A stretch of 64,000 nt of DNA from JANOBD01 sp031411495 (GTDB taxonomy: Bacteria > Planctomycetota > Phycisphaerae > Tepidisphaerales > Tepidisphaeraceae), in the NCBI GenBank assembly GCA_031411495.1, contig JANOBD010000013.1:38369-102368 (forward strand). The letters run 5' to 3'. This document shows positions 18,003 through 27,193 of the stretch, one piece after another. Each line of letters opens with the position of its first letter. The stretch's first letter is position 1. The position numbers and the translations under genes are program-made. A model generated the notes under the pieces. The model made no database searches, was not told where the DNA came from, and saw only the letters and a list, made by a program, of their open reading frames with translations.

Positions 18003-18018
18003 GAAAGTACCTTATGCA

Positions 18019-18052
18019 ACAAGGCCGCGTTGGCAAACGAACGCGGCCTTGT
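18019..18052. terminator. Perfect 13-bp hairpin between the pilus-type operon and sdhB
   Basis: ACAAGGCCGCGTT (18019-18031) and AACGCGGCCTTGT (18040-18052) are exact complements with an 8-base loop. It lies after the end of the pilus-type operon and just before the sdhB ribosome-binding site on the same strand. There is no T-run on the minus strand and a short TTTT on the plus strand. A terminator or 5' mRNA stabiliser are both possible. Confidence 0.65.
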
Positions 18053-18110
18053 GTGTCAGTTTTGCATCCGAATCGCGACAGTTTTGAAAATGGAATCTTG
18101 ACGCAGCCGG

Positions 18111-20072
18111 TTACGGCATCGGGCCGCGGCCGCCGGTGCCTCCCGGGCCTCCGCCCGGGTAGCCGCCACCGGGATAACCTCCGCCCGGATAACCACCCGG
18201 ATACCCGCCACCTTCTGGCGCGGTGGGCGGAGCGGGCGGACCATCGACGGCGAGAGTCAGATCCTTGAACTCCTGTGAATCCTTGTCGGCGTCATAGTCG
18301 CGCTTCTGGGTCGAGCCGTCGTCGTTCATGACCAAAACGTACGCATGCTCAGAGGTGCTGTCTTTGCGCACTTCGACGAGCGTGAAGTTGGAGCGATAAT
18401 CGACATCGCCATCGGGCTTGCCGATCGAGTCGCCGGGACTGAACGTCTGGTTCGCGCGATTCCACTTGCCGTTCTGCCAGTGGAAGATGGTAAAGCGGAC
18501 GATGTTGCCCGCGGCATTCGGCGTGGACTGCAGGAAGATGTGCGTGTTGCTTTTCACGGTCACGGCTTCGGTCCACTTCGTTGGATCTTCGCGAACGAGT
18601 TCGTAGACGGCGGCGAGCTGAGGGTTGACGCCGGCCGCGACCGCGTTGAAGAGCGGATTGGCGATCGAGTAGCGAATGCGATAGCGATAAGTGGAACCGG
18701 CCTTGGCGGTGAGGTCGAACGCGTAGCCCTGAATGTCGGCCATGCCGGCCTGTGGGATAAATGTCTGGTTGCCGACGGGTGGGAGGTTCATTTCACCGGT
18801 TGGTGGGGCGCCGGGATAGCCGCCCTCGCCGCCGGGATAACCGCCACCGGGATAGCCGCCGCCAGGATAGCCCGGCGGGTAGGGCATCCCAGGACCGCCG
18901 GGAGCTCCGGGGCCGCCACCTTCGCCGCCGAAGGGGACGATGATGCCGTGGCCTGAGTGGTCGTCCGACCTTCCGCCGGGGTAACCGCCGCCGCCACCGC
19001 CACCGGGACCGCCGGCGCCGCGTCCACCTCCGCCGGATCGACCATGACCCTGGTTTCCGCCTTGCTGCCGTCGTGCCTCTTCGGCCTCCTTCGCGCGTCG
19101 CTGCCGAACCGCGTTGACGGCTTTCTTCTGCTCGGGTGTCAGGCCCTCGAGCGATGCGGGAGGCGGCGGGAACGTTTCGGGGTCAAACGCGGGAGCGCCT
19201 CCTTCGGTCGGCGCCGTGACGGTCCCTTGCGAAAGTCGGAACGGATGATCGCCCGCAACGAACGGGTAGAAGGGTGGCTGAACGATCTGCTGCTGATGCT
19301 GGATCGCCCATTGATTGTAGGAAATGAGCGCGCCGGGGCCGGACTGCGCATTCGGGACGGGAAGGATGCCGGCCGTTTCGATCGGTGCGATCAGCTCGTC
19401 GGGGCCCCACGATTCGGCGCCGGTTTTTTTCTGTCGAATCAGTTCGACGCGGACGAAATTCGTCGCGGTGAGCGCGCCGGGGATATTGGCGTTCTTGAAC
19501 TCACGATCCATTTGAGCCATCGAAATCGAGAAGGGCACGCGAACCCACGTGACGTCCTTGGTCCCGCCCGCGGGCGCGGGTGTTGCCGGGTTGCCGGGTG
19601 GATTCGATGCGACGACCGACGTCACCTGGGCGAAGCCGGATGTCGGCGCCGGATCGAGCGTCGCGACCGGAGGGATTGGAAGGGAGATGGCGACTCGCTC
19701 GACATTCTGCTGCTCTTTCACATCCCACGGAAGTTCCGGCAACTCCACGCGCATCGAAGCAGACATCACCGGCGAGAGCGGCGCGACTTTCGGCGCCGTG
19801 TTCATCTGCTCAGTCACCTGTGAGGCGTAATTCGGAACGGTGATCTTCACGCCTTCCGAACTCGCCATTTTGCTTTCCAGCGGCTCGGCGACCGACTGGA
19901 CGATTTCATGATCGATGCTGCCCGGCGCGTACTTGTCTTCCCCGAGCGAAGCCGTCACCGGCGTCGTCACCACCGGGAGGTACTGATACATCGCGAAAAG
20001 GAAAAAGACCGCGCCGATGCCGACGGCGATCCACTGACAATAGCGTTCAAGAATATCAAGGACCTTCTGCAT
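18111..20072 (-). CDS. Membrane-anchored YPGG-repeat protein of a pilus/secretion-type operon
   Basis: 653 residues. One N-terminal membrane helix (WIAVGIGAVFFLFAMYQYLP) leads into a large periplasmic region. Residues ~360-440 are Gly-rich, with repeated GGYPGG units, and a second YPGG tract ends the protein (about 620-650). Between them lies a compact beta-rich domain (GYAFDLTAKAGSTYRYRIRYSIANP). The family is unknown to me. Position as the third gene after a PilM-type protein suggests a type IV pilus or type II secretion inner-membrane platform role, perhaps in place of PilP. A GAGG ribosome-binding site precedes the ATG. Confidence 0.68.
   Translation of the reverse strand: MQKVLDILERYCQWIAVGIGAVFFLFAMYQYLPVVTTPVTASLGEDKYAPGSIDHEIVQSVAEPLESKMASSEGVKITVPNYASQVTEQMNTAPKVAPLSPVMSASMRVELPELPWDVKEQQNVERVAISLPIPPVATLDPAPTSGFAQVTSVVASNPPGNPATPAPAGGTKDVTWVRVPFSISMAQMDREFKNANIPGALTATNFVRVELIRQKKTGAESWGPDELIAPIETAGILPVPNAQSGPGALISYNQWAIQHQQQIVQPPFYPFVAGDHPFRLSQGTVTAPTEGGAPAFDPETFPPPPASLEGLTPEQKKAVNAVRQRRAKEAEEARRQQGGNQGHGRSGGGGRGAGGPGGGGGGGYPGGRSDDHSGHGIIVPFGGEGGGPGAPGGPGMPYPPGYPGGGYPGGGYPGGEGGYPGAPPTGEMNLPPVGNQTFIPQAGMADIQGYAFDLTAKAGSTYRYRIRYSIANPLFNAVAAGVNPQLAAVYELVREDPTKWTEAVTVKSNTHIFLQSTPNAAGNIVRFTIFHWQNGKWNRANQTFSPGDSIGKPDGDVDYRSNFTLVEVRKDSTSEHAYVLVMNDDGSTQKRDYDADKDSQEFKDLTLAVDGPPAPPTAPEGGGYPGGYPGGGYPGGGYPGGGPGGTGGRGPMP
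18123..18215 (-). repeat. YPGG-coding short tandem repeat, C-terminal copy
   Basis: A run of imperfect 12-15 base units encodes GGYPGG/GGGYPGG near the end of the membrane-anchored protein. The same unit recurs in the middle of that gene and in the pilM-type gene. Confidence 0.75.
18795..18915 (-). repeat. YPGG-coding short tandem repeat, central copy
   Basis: Repeated units encode PGYPGGGYPGGGYPGG within the Gly-rich centre of the 653-residue protein. The tract is flanked by further Gly-rich sequence up to about 19050. Confidence 0.75.
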
Positions 20073-20114
20073 GACAGCACCTCAGTGGAGGTTTCATTCA
20101 ACGGGATACGACGA

Positions 20115-21431
20115 CTACGAAGCGGGTACGGCCGGATTCGACAGGGCCGAAAAATGCTGCTTCACCGTCTCGGGCATGTACTGCACCAGCCACGAGCGAA
20201 GCATCAGCACGTCGCAATCGAGAACGACCTCGACCATCGGCGTTGTGCCGTCCTTGTCGTAGACGTATCCCTGCTGGAGGGCGACGCCCTTACTGACCGT
20301 TCGATAGTTCACGTTCTTGATCTTCAGCAGTTGGCCGCCCTGAAGCGATGCGAGCACTTCAGGAAGCCGCCGTGAGTCAACACGCAAGGTCAGCACCACC
20401 GGGACGGGATCGAACATGCTGTTGTTCGCGTAGCCAAGTGGGCCGCGGGCGTAATTGAGCGTGATCGGCGCAGATGCATCCGGCTTCAGTTCCGGCGGCG
20501 GCGTCGCTTCGGCCGGCTGACCCGGGTTGAACTGACCGCTCGGCGCCGCGACCGGCGCGATCATCATGTTCATGTCGAGCCTCACCAGGTGCTTCACCGG
20601 CGAAGAGAGAACGTTTTCAGATCCCGCATTCGCGGCGGCGATCGCGTCGAACACCGCGCCCTGGACCCACAGGCTGAACTGCGCGTTGAAAACCGTCACC
20701 GGATCCGGCGGATTGGTCGTGTTCAAAAGCTCTGGAATCACGTCCACCGCACCGGGACTGACATAAATCTGCGCGTTGCGGGCACGGATGACGCGCTGTT
20801 CCAGGGGCAGCTTTGCGCGACGCTCGAGAATCAATTGGTCAATCTCGGCCTGGTTCACCGGCTTTCCGCTGCCGTCGATCTGAAGTTGCTCCTTCATAAT
20901 CGTGTTGACCATCGCCGATTCCATGTCGCGAAGTTCGACTTCGGTCGGTGGGAGCGTGCCCTTGAGCCGCGTCGCGATGATCCCCTGCTTGGCACCTTCA
21001 CCCGTCTGCTGCGTGTAGGCCTTGTAGGCTTCCAGGAACTTCTGGCGGAGAAGCGTCGGGGGGTTCGGCAATGAGTTGGGAACCAGCAGTTTCTGTTCGT
21101 TCTTTTTGTTCAGGCTGTCCAGAACCTGCTTGGACTGGTCGGACAATCGCTGCAGCGCGTCCTCGCCGGCTTTGGCGACTTTCTCTGTGGGGAAGACGCC
21201 AAGCGGCTTGGCTTCTGTCGTCGTGATATCGACATTCGGAAGCGTGCGCGTGTCGTCCCTCAGTTTCTTCAGCGAGTCGTAGACGCCGGAACGTGCGTTC
21301 ACTTCGCCCTGGAGTTTCCCGAACAGTGAGGGAATCGGATAGACGAAGTACGCCACCAGCGCCAGCAGCGCAACCACCGCACTCGACAGTGCGGCGGCGT
21401 GCGTCTTGATGAAATCCAGAACCTTGTTCAT
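20115..21431 (-). CDS. Membrane-anchored coiled protein, PilO/N-like by position
   Basis: 438 residues. The layout is a short cytoplasmic start (MNKVLDFIKTHAA), one membrane helix (ALSSAVVALLALVAYFVYPI), and a long periplasmic part. The first ~170 residues of the periplasmic part are helical and charged, and the end is a compact domain (LTLRVDSRRLPEVLASLQGGQLLKIKNVNYRTV) like the ferredoxin-like domain of PilO/GspM proteins. Together with the upstream PilM-type gene and downstream anchored protein it fits an inner-membrane alignment subcomplex. The similarity is structural impression only. Spacing to the neighbouring genes is 42 and 66 bases. Confidence 0.65.
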   Translation of the reverse strand: MNKVLDFIKTHAAALSSAVVALLALVAYFVYPIPSLFGKLQGEVNARSGVYDSLKKLRDDTRTLPNVDITTTEAKPLGVFPTEKVAKAGEDALQRLSDQSKQVLDSLNKKNEQKLLVPNSLPNPPTLLRQKFLEAYKAYTQQTGEGAKQGIIATRLKGTLPPTEVELRDMESAMVNTIMKEQLQIDGSGKPVNQAEIDQLILERRAKLPLEQRVIRARNAQIYVSPGAVDVIPELLNTTNPPDPVTVFNAQFSLWVQGAVFDAIAAANAGSENVLSSPVKHLVRLDMNMMIAPVAAPSGQFNPGQPAEATPPPELKPDASAPITLNYARGPLGYANNSMFDPVPVVLTLRVDSRRLPEVLASLQGGQLLKIKNVNYRTVSKGVALQQGYVYDKDGTTPMVEVVLDCDVLMLRSWLVQYMPETVKQHFSALSNPAVPAS

Positions 21432-21497
21432 GTCGGCCTCAGTTAGGGCGTGTGCATCGGTGTTTGGGTCTTGGCCTTTGAATCACTTGGGCACAGG

Positions 21498-23750
21498 CTA
21501 CTGTGCCGGTGCCGGTGTCGGCGTCTCGGTGCCGGCCGCCGGCTGATAAGGCGGAGGATCCAGCACGACCGCGAAGATCACGTCGATGACCTTGTCCTTG
21601 CGGACGTCTTCGCCGGTGATGCGGTCTTTGTACGCATCGACTTCACTCCCGGCCATTTCCGGCGCGGGCGCGCCGGGATATCCGCCACCCGGATTACCGC
21701 CGGGGTATCCTCCACCCGGGTATCCGCCGCCGGGGTAGCCACCGCCGGGGTATCCGCCCCCGGGATTTCCTTCGCCGCCGGCCGGTCCACCGCCGGGATA
21801 GCCGCCAGTATTGGTCGGCGCCGTCGGAGTCGAGATCGATTGTTTGGCGGCGAGCATGGCATTGTAGTCGCTGCGAATCGCTTCCATCAGGATCGGATCG
21901 TCGCTGATGCGCTTGGAGCCGACAAAGCTCGCCTTTTCGAACGCGTACACTCGCACCTTGTTCTTCTCATTGGGCGCGACCGCATTGAGCTTCTTCACGA
22001 GCCCGTTGACGACGAGTTGATCCTCGGCCGAGTCGAAGGGCGTTACCAGGCGAAGGTAGACCAGAAAGCCGCGCTGCTTGGGCCCGCTGGAGGTTTCGGT
22101 CGATTCGGCTGGCGGCGGGCCGCCGAACGATGCCGGACCGCCGGGGAATCCGCGGAACGGACCTTCGGGATTGAAGCCGCCCGGATTCCCGCCGCCACCG
22201 CCACCGCCCGTGAACTCGGTCGCGAAATCGCGCAGCTCGGGCGCCCGCAGCATGATTCCCAGGTCTTCGAAGTACTTGCTCTGCATCGACTCGATTTGAA
22301 TGATCTGACGCTCGGCGCGGGCGGTCTTCTTGATCGCGTCCGCGTCTGCCTTTGCCAGTGCCTCGGAGAGCGCGCTCGGCGGTTTGGGGACGGCGTTGTC
22401 GACGTCGAGAAGGATGTTCGACCAGAGTTCGCGGTTCGAAAGCAGTTGCTGGACGTTCTTGATCGTCTGCAACTCGGATGCGCCGCCGGACTGAACCGTG
22501 TTCCACTTGTTCGCCAACTCTTCGGCCTTGGTGCGAACCGCTTCGGCCTTCTCGCGATCACCTGATGCCGCGCCGTACGCGATATTGTTCAGCAGGTAAG
22601 ACGCGCCGGCGACCACGGTTCCCGCGACGACCAGACCCGCGGCGGCGGCGAACCACTTGTTCTTCTCCTGCCACATCTTCCGGCGACGAATCACTGTCGG
22701 CAGCAGCGAACTGTCGACCTTCGTCTCACCCATCGCCTGCAACGCAAGCCCATACGCCGCGTGAAGGCTCAACACGTTTTCGGTGAGCTGCGCCGCGACC
22801 TTCGAATCCGTCGGCAGGCCCGCCGCGAAATTGTCCGGACGCTCCACATCGAGCGACAGGTTTTGCTGCAGGTACTTCGGCAGCGACGGCATCCGGAACG
22901 TGCCGCCGAGCGCGATGATCTTGTTGATCTTGTTTTCGCGATTCACACTCCCGTAGAAGCCGATCGATCGCTGAATCTCGGCGACGAGATCCGCGAAGAC
23001 CGGACGCATCGCCTGGAGAATCTGGCGGTAATACTTGCTGCTGGCGGCATCGCGCTTGAGATCCTCGGCCTTGGCGGCCGGGAGCTTGAACGCCTTCATG
23101 ATCGTTTCCGTGAAGCTGTTGCCGCCGATCGGGATCGAGCGGAGCCAGATCGAGTTGTCGGAGGCGATGATCAGGTCGGTGTTCTCGGCGCCGACGTCGA
23201 TGATCATTGCCGTTCCGTCTGAGAGCCGGCCGTCGCGTTGAACCGCGTTGTAGATGGCCAGTGGATTGGTCTGCACCGCCTGCACGTTGAGGTTCACGTC
23301 GGTGAAGACCTTCACCCAGCTGTTCACGAGTTCTTTGCGCATCGCGAAGATGCCGCATTCGATATCAGGTGAATCGGGCGTCTGAAAGAGCTGGTAAGCC
23401 CATTCGACTTCATCCAGCGGGAACGGGATCTGCTGGATGGCTTCGAACTTGACGATCTGCGGGATCTGCTTGGCCTCGACCGGCGGCAGCTTGATAAAGC
23501 GTGCGAAGCTGGTCTGACCTGACACACCCACCGCGACGGCGGCGCCCTTGGTGTTCTTTCGGCCGACGAAGGTGGCGATCGCGTGCTTGATGAGATCGTC
23601 GCGATTGTCTCCGGCCTGGCTGAGGACAGTCTCGTGCTCGACGAAGTCGAAGTCGTCGACGCGAATGGTGTCGCCGTCGCGGACGAGCTTGATCGCCTTG
23701 AGCGCTCGGTTGCCGATATCGATGCCCCAGGCAGTGCGTGGGCTGGCCAT
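21498..23750 (-). CDS. pilM: PilM-type actin-like ATPase fused to a PilN-like membrane/periplasmic region
   Basis: 750 residues, about twice normal PilM. Residues 1-350 have the PilM/actin-like fold: WGIDIGNRALKAIKL at the N-terminus, VGVSGQTSFARFIKLPP, FEAIQQIPFPLDEVEWAYQ, MIIDVGAENTDLIIA and KIIALGGTFRMPSLPKYLQ. One membrane helix follows (about 365-390), then a helical periplasmic region, a Gly-rich linker, a ferredoxin-like segment, and a YPGG repeat tract near 660-700. In type IV pilus systems cytoplasmic PilM binds the N-terminus of PilN. Here the two appear joined in one chain. It is the first gene of a three-gene operon, with AGGAG 5 bases before the ATG. Confidence 0.82.
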   Translation of the reverse strand: MASPRTAWGIDIGNRALKAIKLVRDGDTIRVDDFDFVEHETVLSQAGDNRDDLIKHAIATFVGRKNTKGAAVAVGVSGQTSFARFIKLPPVEAKQIPQIVKFEAIQQIPFPLDEVEWAYQLFQTPDSPDIECGIFAMRKELVNSWVKVFTDVNLNVQAVQTNPLAIYNAVQRDGRLSDGTAMIIDVGAENTDLIIASDNSIWLRSIPIGGNSFTETIMKAFKLPAAKAEDLKRDAASSKYYRQILQAMRPVFADLVAEIQRSIGFYGSVNRENKINKIIALGGTFRMPSLPKYLQQNLSLDVERPDNFAAGLPTDSKVAAQLTENVLSLHAAYGLALQAMGETKVDSSLLPTVIRRRKMWQEKNKWFAAAAGLVVAGTVVAGASYLLNNIAYGAASGDREKAEAVRTKAEELANKWNTVQSGGASELQTIKNVQQLLSNRELWSNILLDVDNAVPKPPSALSEALAKADADAIKKTARAERQIIQIESMQSKYFEDLGIMLRAPELRDFATEFTGGGGGGGNPGGFNPEGPFRGFPGGPASFGGPPPAESTETSSGPKQRGFLVYLRLVTPFDSAEDQLVVNGLVKKLNAVAPNEKNKVRVYAFEKASFVGSKRISDDPILMEAIRSDYNAMLAAKQSISTPTAPTNTGGYPGGGPAGGEGNPGGGYPGGGYPGGGYPGGGYPGGNPGGGYPGAPAPEMAGSEVDAYKDRITGEDVRKDKVIDVIFAVVLDPPPYQPAAGTETPTPAPAQ
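21660..21810 (-). repeat. YPGG-coding tandem repeat in pilM
   Basis: About ten near-identical 12-15 base units encode GGGYPGG. The repeat is shared with the 653-residue protein two genes downstream, so slipped or intergenic recombination is possible. Confidence 0.75.
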
Positions 23751-24280
23751 GAAGACTCCTCGGTGTGCGTGCCGCCTGGCCCGAATGTGGGTCCGGGCCC
23801 GGCTTAGACTACCTCTAAGCCGCGCTTAGATTTCGGCTAAGCGCTTGGATCCGCGGAAGCGCGTTTGGAGCTTCCGCGCCGGAAGCGGTGCGAACCACTT
23901 CCGGAAACGATGAGATTTATCCGACTTAAGCGATTGCATCAACCTTAGATACGTCTGTGAAACAGTCCGAAAACGCTTTCCGAGCCGCACACTCGGACGG
24001 CGCGACCTTCCAACTGCATCTCAATGACCCGATATCGTATGAATGATGGAGGGCGGGCATTGGCGATGAATGGCGATGCGGGAACACTCACTGAGCTCTC
24101 GTGCGGCTCGTGACTCCCGGGAAAAGGATTAGGTATGACCCCGGCGAGGAACGATCCGCGATGAACCTTCAGCCGACGCCGTGGCCCATTGGCCAAGCGG
24201 CGGACTTTGAGTGATACGAGGCGAAATCAAAAGAGTTCGCGCCGGAGGACAAAAGCCTCCGCAAGCGACGAAGGAGCCGC
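23751..24280. other. 530-base non-coding divergent region with clustered CTTAG/CTAAG sites and hairpins
   Basis: No convincing gene is present between pilM (minus) and dtd (plus). The half nearer pilM contains GGCTTAG (23801) and CTAAGCC (23815) as an inverted pair, CTAAGC-CGC-GCTTAG (23815-23829), GGCTAAGC (23835), CTTAAG (23925) and CTTAG (23944). It also contains hairpins GCGGAAGC...GCTTCCGC (23853-23877) and an imperfect CCGGAAG...CTTCCGG (to 23905). On the dtd side CGGAGG-N7-CCTCCG lies at 24243-24261. CTAG-type cores are rare in such GC-rich DNA, so the cluster is likely functional. Confidence 0.6.
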
Positions 24281-24724
24281 ATGATTGCCGTGATTCAACG
24301 TGTGACGCAGGCGAAAGTAACGATCGCAGGCCGGGTAGCCGGTGAAATTGACCGCGGCCTGGCGGTCCTCGCCGCCGTCGTTGCCACCGATACCGAGGCC
24401 GATCTCGATTGGATCGCAAAGAAAATCGCCGGCCTGCGCGTCTTTCCGTCGGAGCAGGGCGGCTATGACCTGGATGTTCGCCAGATCGGCGGCAAGGTGT
24501 TGCTGGTCAGCAACTTCACCGTCGCCGGCGATACCAGCAGTGGCCGTCGCCCGGGGTGGAGCGCGGCGATGAATCCCGACGCGGCAAAGCCCGTTTTCAA
24601 CCGCTTGCTCGACCGGGTTCTTGCCCAGGGTGTGCCTGTCGCCACCGGCGAGTTCGGGGCAGAAATGGAGGTGACGCTCGTCAACGACGGGCCGCTGACC
24701 GTCATCGTCGACTCGAAAAAGTGA
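24281..24724 (+). CDS. dtd: D-aminoacyl-tRNA deacylase
   Basis: 147 residues, exactly the family length. Both active-site motifs are present: SNFTVAGDTSSGRRPGW (the SQxT region) and NDGPLTVIVDSKK (the NxGPxT region, here NDGPLT). GEFGAEMEV also matches the family. The N-terminus MIAVIQRVTQAKVTIAGRV is canonical. The enzyme removes D-amino acids (and glycine from tRNA-Ala) from mischarged tRNAs in the cytosol. AAGGAG precedes the ATG by 4 bases. It is a stand-alone gene followed by a hairpin. Confidence 0.95.
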   Translation: MIAVIQRVTQAKVTIAGRVAGEIDRGLAVLAAVVATDTEADLDWIAKKIAGLRVFPSEQGGYDLDVRQIGGKVLLVSNFTVAGDTSSGRRPGWSAAMNPDAAKPVFNRLLDRVLAQGVPVATGEFGAEMEVTLVNDGPLTVIVDSKK

Positions 24725-24754
24725 ACTGGCTGGAAATCTGCAAAAGAAGACAGA

Positions 24755-24779
24755 GCCGACACCCCCCTTGGTTGTCGGC
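24755..24779 (+). terminator. Hairpin after dtd
   Basis: GCCGACA (24755-24761) pairs exactly with TGTCGGC (24773-24779) 30 bases after the dtd stop. No clear T-run follows, so termination efficiency is uncertain. Confidence 0.45.
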
Positions 24780-24958
24780 CCTGCTTGAATACGGAAACCG
24801 GCCGCCGCCGGATGTCCGGTCGAATGTTCCATTCACATAGGCGTCAAGAGATCCGAGAACGGGCAACGCCGCCCGCCAGAAATATCAGAATATTCTCCGG
24901 GCGACTCGTTTCGAAGCCCGGGTTCGCCTCGAGATCCGCCGATGCGGGCCTGAGCCCT

Positions 24959-27169
24959 TCATTTTCTGGTATCGGCGGGCGCGTCCGCGGCATCAGCGTC
25001 CTTTTCCTTGCCGCTGACCGACACCCATTCATTTCGCGCCAGGATCGAATCGACGTCAAGCCACTCGCTCCCGACCGGCTTTTCGCTCACGCCGAACTGG
25101 GGACTTATGGATTTGGGCAACGTCATGTTCTCCGCGATCCGTGCCATCAGGCCGACGCGGTTGGCGCTCAACTCCTCGGCACTGGTCCACATCGGTTCCA
25201 GGCCGGTCCGCTGGACGACGAAGACGCGCTGGCCCAGTGGCACGTTGATTGCGGCGACCGGCTGCTCCGCGGACCCGCTCAGCAGGTTGCGGCCCACTTC
25301 GTCATGAAACTGCCGATAGGCGTCGGCGGTCGGGCCGAGTTCCGGCGGGATCGGCACGTCGCGCTGGGGCGGCAGAACGGTCACCGTGCTGACGGCCGAG
25401 CCGGCAACTTCGAACTTGCCGGTTGCCTTGATCGCCTCGATCGCGGCGAAGGCCTTGGACATCGCCTTTTCCTGCGCGTGGATGCGGTTCAGATCCGCCA
25501 CGAGTCGGGCACGGATCGGTTCGAGGTCGGTTGCCGCGTGAGCCTTTTCGGCTGCCGTCAACCGGAGGATCGCGACGAGGTCGCCATCGAAATCGCTCAT
25601 CGTTTCCGACGGCTTGTACATCTCCAGCACTGCGCTACCCGCCTTCTCGATGTTCTGCTTGCTCATGAACGGCTTGGCGAATCTGAGGATGTACTGCGGC
25701 GCCGGAGCGATCGGCATCTGCAGGCCGAGTTGGCGTGCGGTGTTCAACTGGAACCGGAAGATCATCCGCGATAGCTGCGGATCCAGGCTCAGCGCGTCGA
25801 GGTCCATCGCCTTGCCCTGTTCGCTCCGGACGGCGGGCAGTACGTTGAAGCGCGGATCCGACTGGATGATCGACGCGAGCTTATTCAGGTAATCGACCGA
25901 CTCGAAACTCACGCCCAGGCTCGATGGCTGCGCCGTGAGCCATGCCTGGTAGTCGAGCGATAAAGTGGAGTAGAGCTTGCGGCTGATCTCGTTCACACGG
26001 GCGTCTGTCGCTTTGTCGATGATCAGCTTTACCGCGTCGGCCTTGATCTGATCGAACGGCGGCACCTCCTCCGGCTTGCTCGGCGCGGTGGTGGGTTGCG
26101 TGGCTGAGGGCGCTGGTTTGAACGGCTTGGGGTCGCGGGCATACGCCATGCGCGCTTCCACTTCCCAGTCGTACTGCGTCTTCTCGGCCTCGACGACCGC
26201 GCGCACTGCGGCGCGGCTGAACGAGAGCATCTGGAATTTCACCGAATCGCCGATCTGGTATCCGAAACCGAATGGGTTTTCCGTCGAGACGGACTGGGGC
26301 CCGGAAGGCGTGTTGGCGTACTTCTCGAGCTGCGCCTTGAGTTCCGCGTCGGTGGGGAGCGAGACCGAATCGGTGAACGGGCGCGCGTCGATGCTCGCCA
26401 CGTTGAGCGTGAACTTCTGCCCGGCGCGGGCCATCAACTGGTCGATCAGCAGCGTGCTCGGCTTCACTGCCGCCTGGGAGAGCGACGCGGCCGCCTGTAC
26501 CGACAGCAGATCGCGCAGCGACAGATAGAGTGACTGTTGTTCCAGAAGTGGAAGCGTCGTGACACTCCGGCGCTCGGGGACGAGCGATGTTCCGTTCTGG
26601 ATGTACGGACGAAACACGTGCGTATAGATCTGCGGGACGCCGAGTTCGCCGTGCTGGGCGCTGTAGAGCGGGCTGCCATAGATCGGATGGAGTTCGCGGA
26701 TGTAGACCGTGCCGCTGTTGAAGATGCCGGTCTGGCGCGGGTCCTGAGCATCGCGGTCGACGCTGCCGAGCGTGCGCTGGCTTTCGCCAAGCCCGAACTT
26801 CTTCGATTCTTCGACGAGCAGGAAATACGCCTCGGGATGGCGTTTCATTTCCGCCGCGCGTTCCTGTCCCCAGAGCGCCGTGAGAAGCGGCACGTCTTCG
26901 GCGTGCTCCAGGTTGGTCGGGTCGGTCTGGATCGAGACGTAAAGGCTTTCGAGGCCCTCGAGGCTGTTGGCGGCGGCTCTCACTTCGTCGGACATGACCT
27001 TTCGTCCACCGCTGGCGGTTCCGGAAAGAACGCTGTGCGGCTGATTGTGGAGGCGCTGTCCGATGTTCCAGGGCATGAACATGAGGATGATCATCAGGAC
27101 GATGACCGCGCCGCCCCAGAACTTGATTCGGCTGGATCCGCCTTCGGTGGTTTCTTTGAGGTCGCTCAT
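24959..27169 (-). CDS. Large membrane-anchored envelope protein, PpiD/SurA-like by layout
   Basis: 736 residues. A cytoplasmic start is followed by a membrane helix (KFWGGAVIVLMIILMFMPWNI) and a long periplasmic region rich in charged helices. ATQPTTAPSKPEE forms a linker near 355. The order of one N-terminal anchor, a SurA-like helical N-terminal region (VMSDEVRAAANSLEGLE) and repeated alpha/beta parts recalls PpiD-type periplasmic folding factors. I cannot see an intact parvulin active site, so peptidyl-prolyl isomerase activity is not claimed. It follows a signal-peptide/TPR gene by 24 bases, and the two should be one operon. Confidence 0.6.
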   Translation of the reverse strand: MSDLKETTEGGSSRIKFWGGAVIVLMIILMFMPWNIGQRLHNQPHSVLSGTASGGRKVMSDEVRAAANSLEGLESLYVSIQTDPTNLEHAEDVPLLTALWGQERAAEMKRHPEAYFLLVEESKKFGLGESQRTLGSVDRDAQDPRQTGIFNSGTVYIRELHPIYGSPLYSAQHGELGVPQIYTHVFRPYIQNGTSLVPERRSVTTLPLLEQQSLYLSLRDLLSVQAAASLSQAAVKPSTLLIDQLMARAGQKFTLNVASIDARPFTDSVSLPTDAELKAQLEKYANTPSGPQSVSTENPFGFGYQIGDSVKFQMLSFSRAAVRAVVEAEKTQYDWEVEARMAYARDPKPFKPAPSATQPTTAPSKPEEVPPFDQIKADAVKLIIDKATDARVNEISRKLYSTLSLDYQAWLTAQPSSLGVSFESVDYLNKLASIIQSDPRFNVLPAVRSEQGKAMDLDALSLDPQLSRMIFRFQLNTARQLGLQMPIAPAPQYILRFAKPFMSKQNIEKAGSAVLEMYKPSETMSDFDGDLVAILRLTAAEKAHAATDLEPIRARLVADLNRIHAQEKAMSKAFAAIEAIKATGKFEVAGSAVSTVTVLPPQRDVPIPPELGPTADAYRQFHDEVGRNLLSGSAEQPVAAINVPLGQRVFVVQRTGLEPMWTSAEELSANRVGLMARIAENMTLPKSISPQFGVSEKPVGSEWLDVDSILARNEWVSVSGKEKDADAADAPADTRK

Positions 27170-27193
27170 TGGATTTGGTTTCGGTCCTTCGTT

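Noticed and set aside
18123..21810. CRISPR or minisatellite array
   Set aside because: The repeats are in frame and encode GGYPGG protein repeats; there are no unique spacers. No CRISPR array was seen anywhere in the window.
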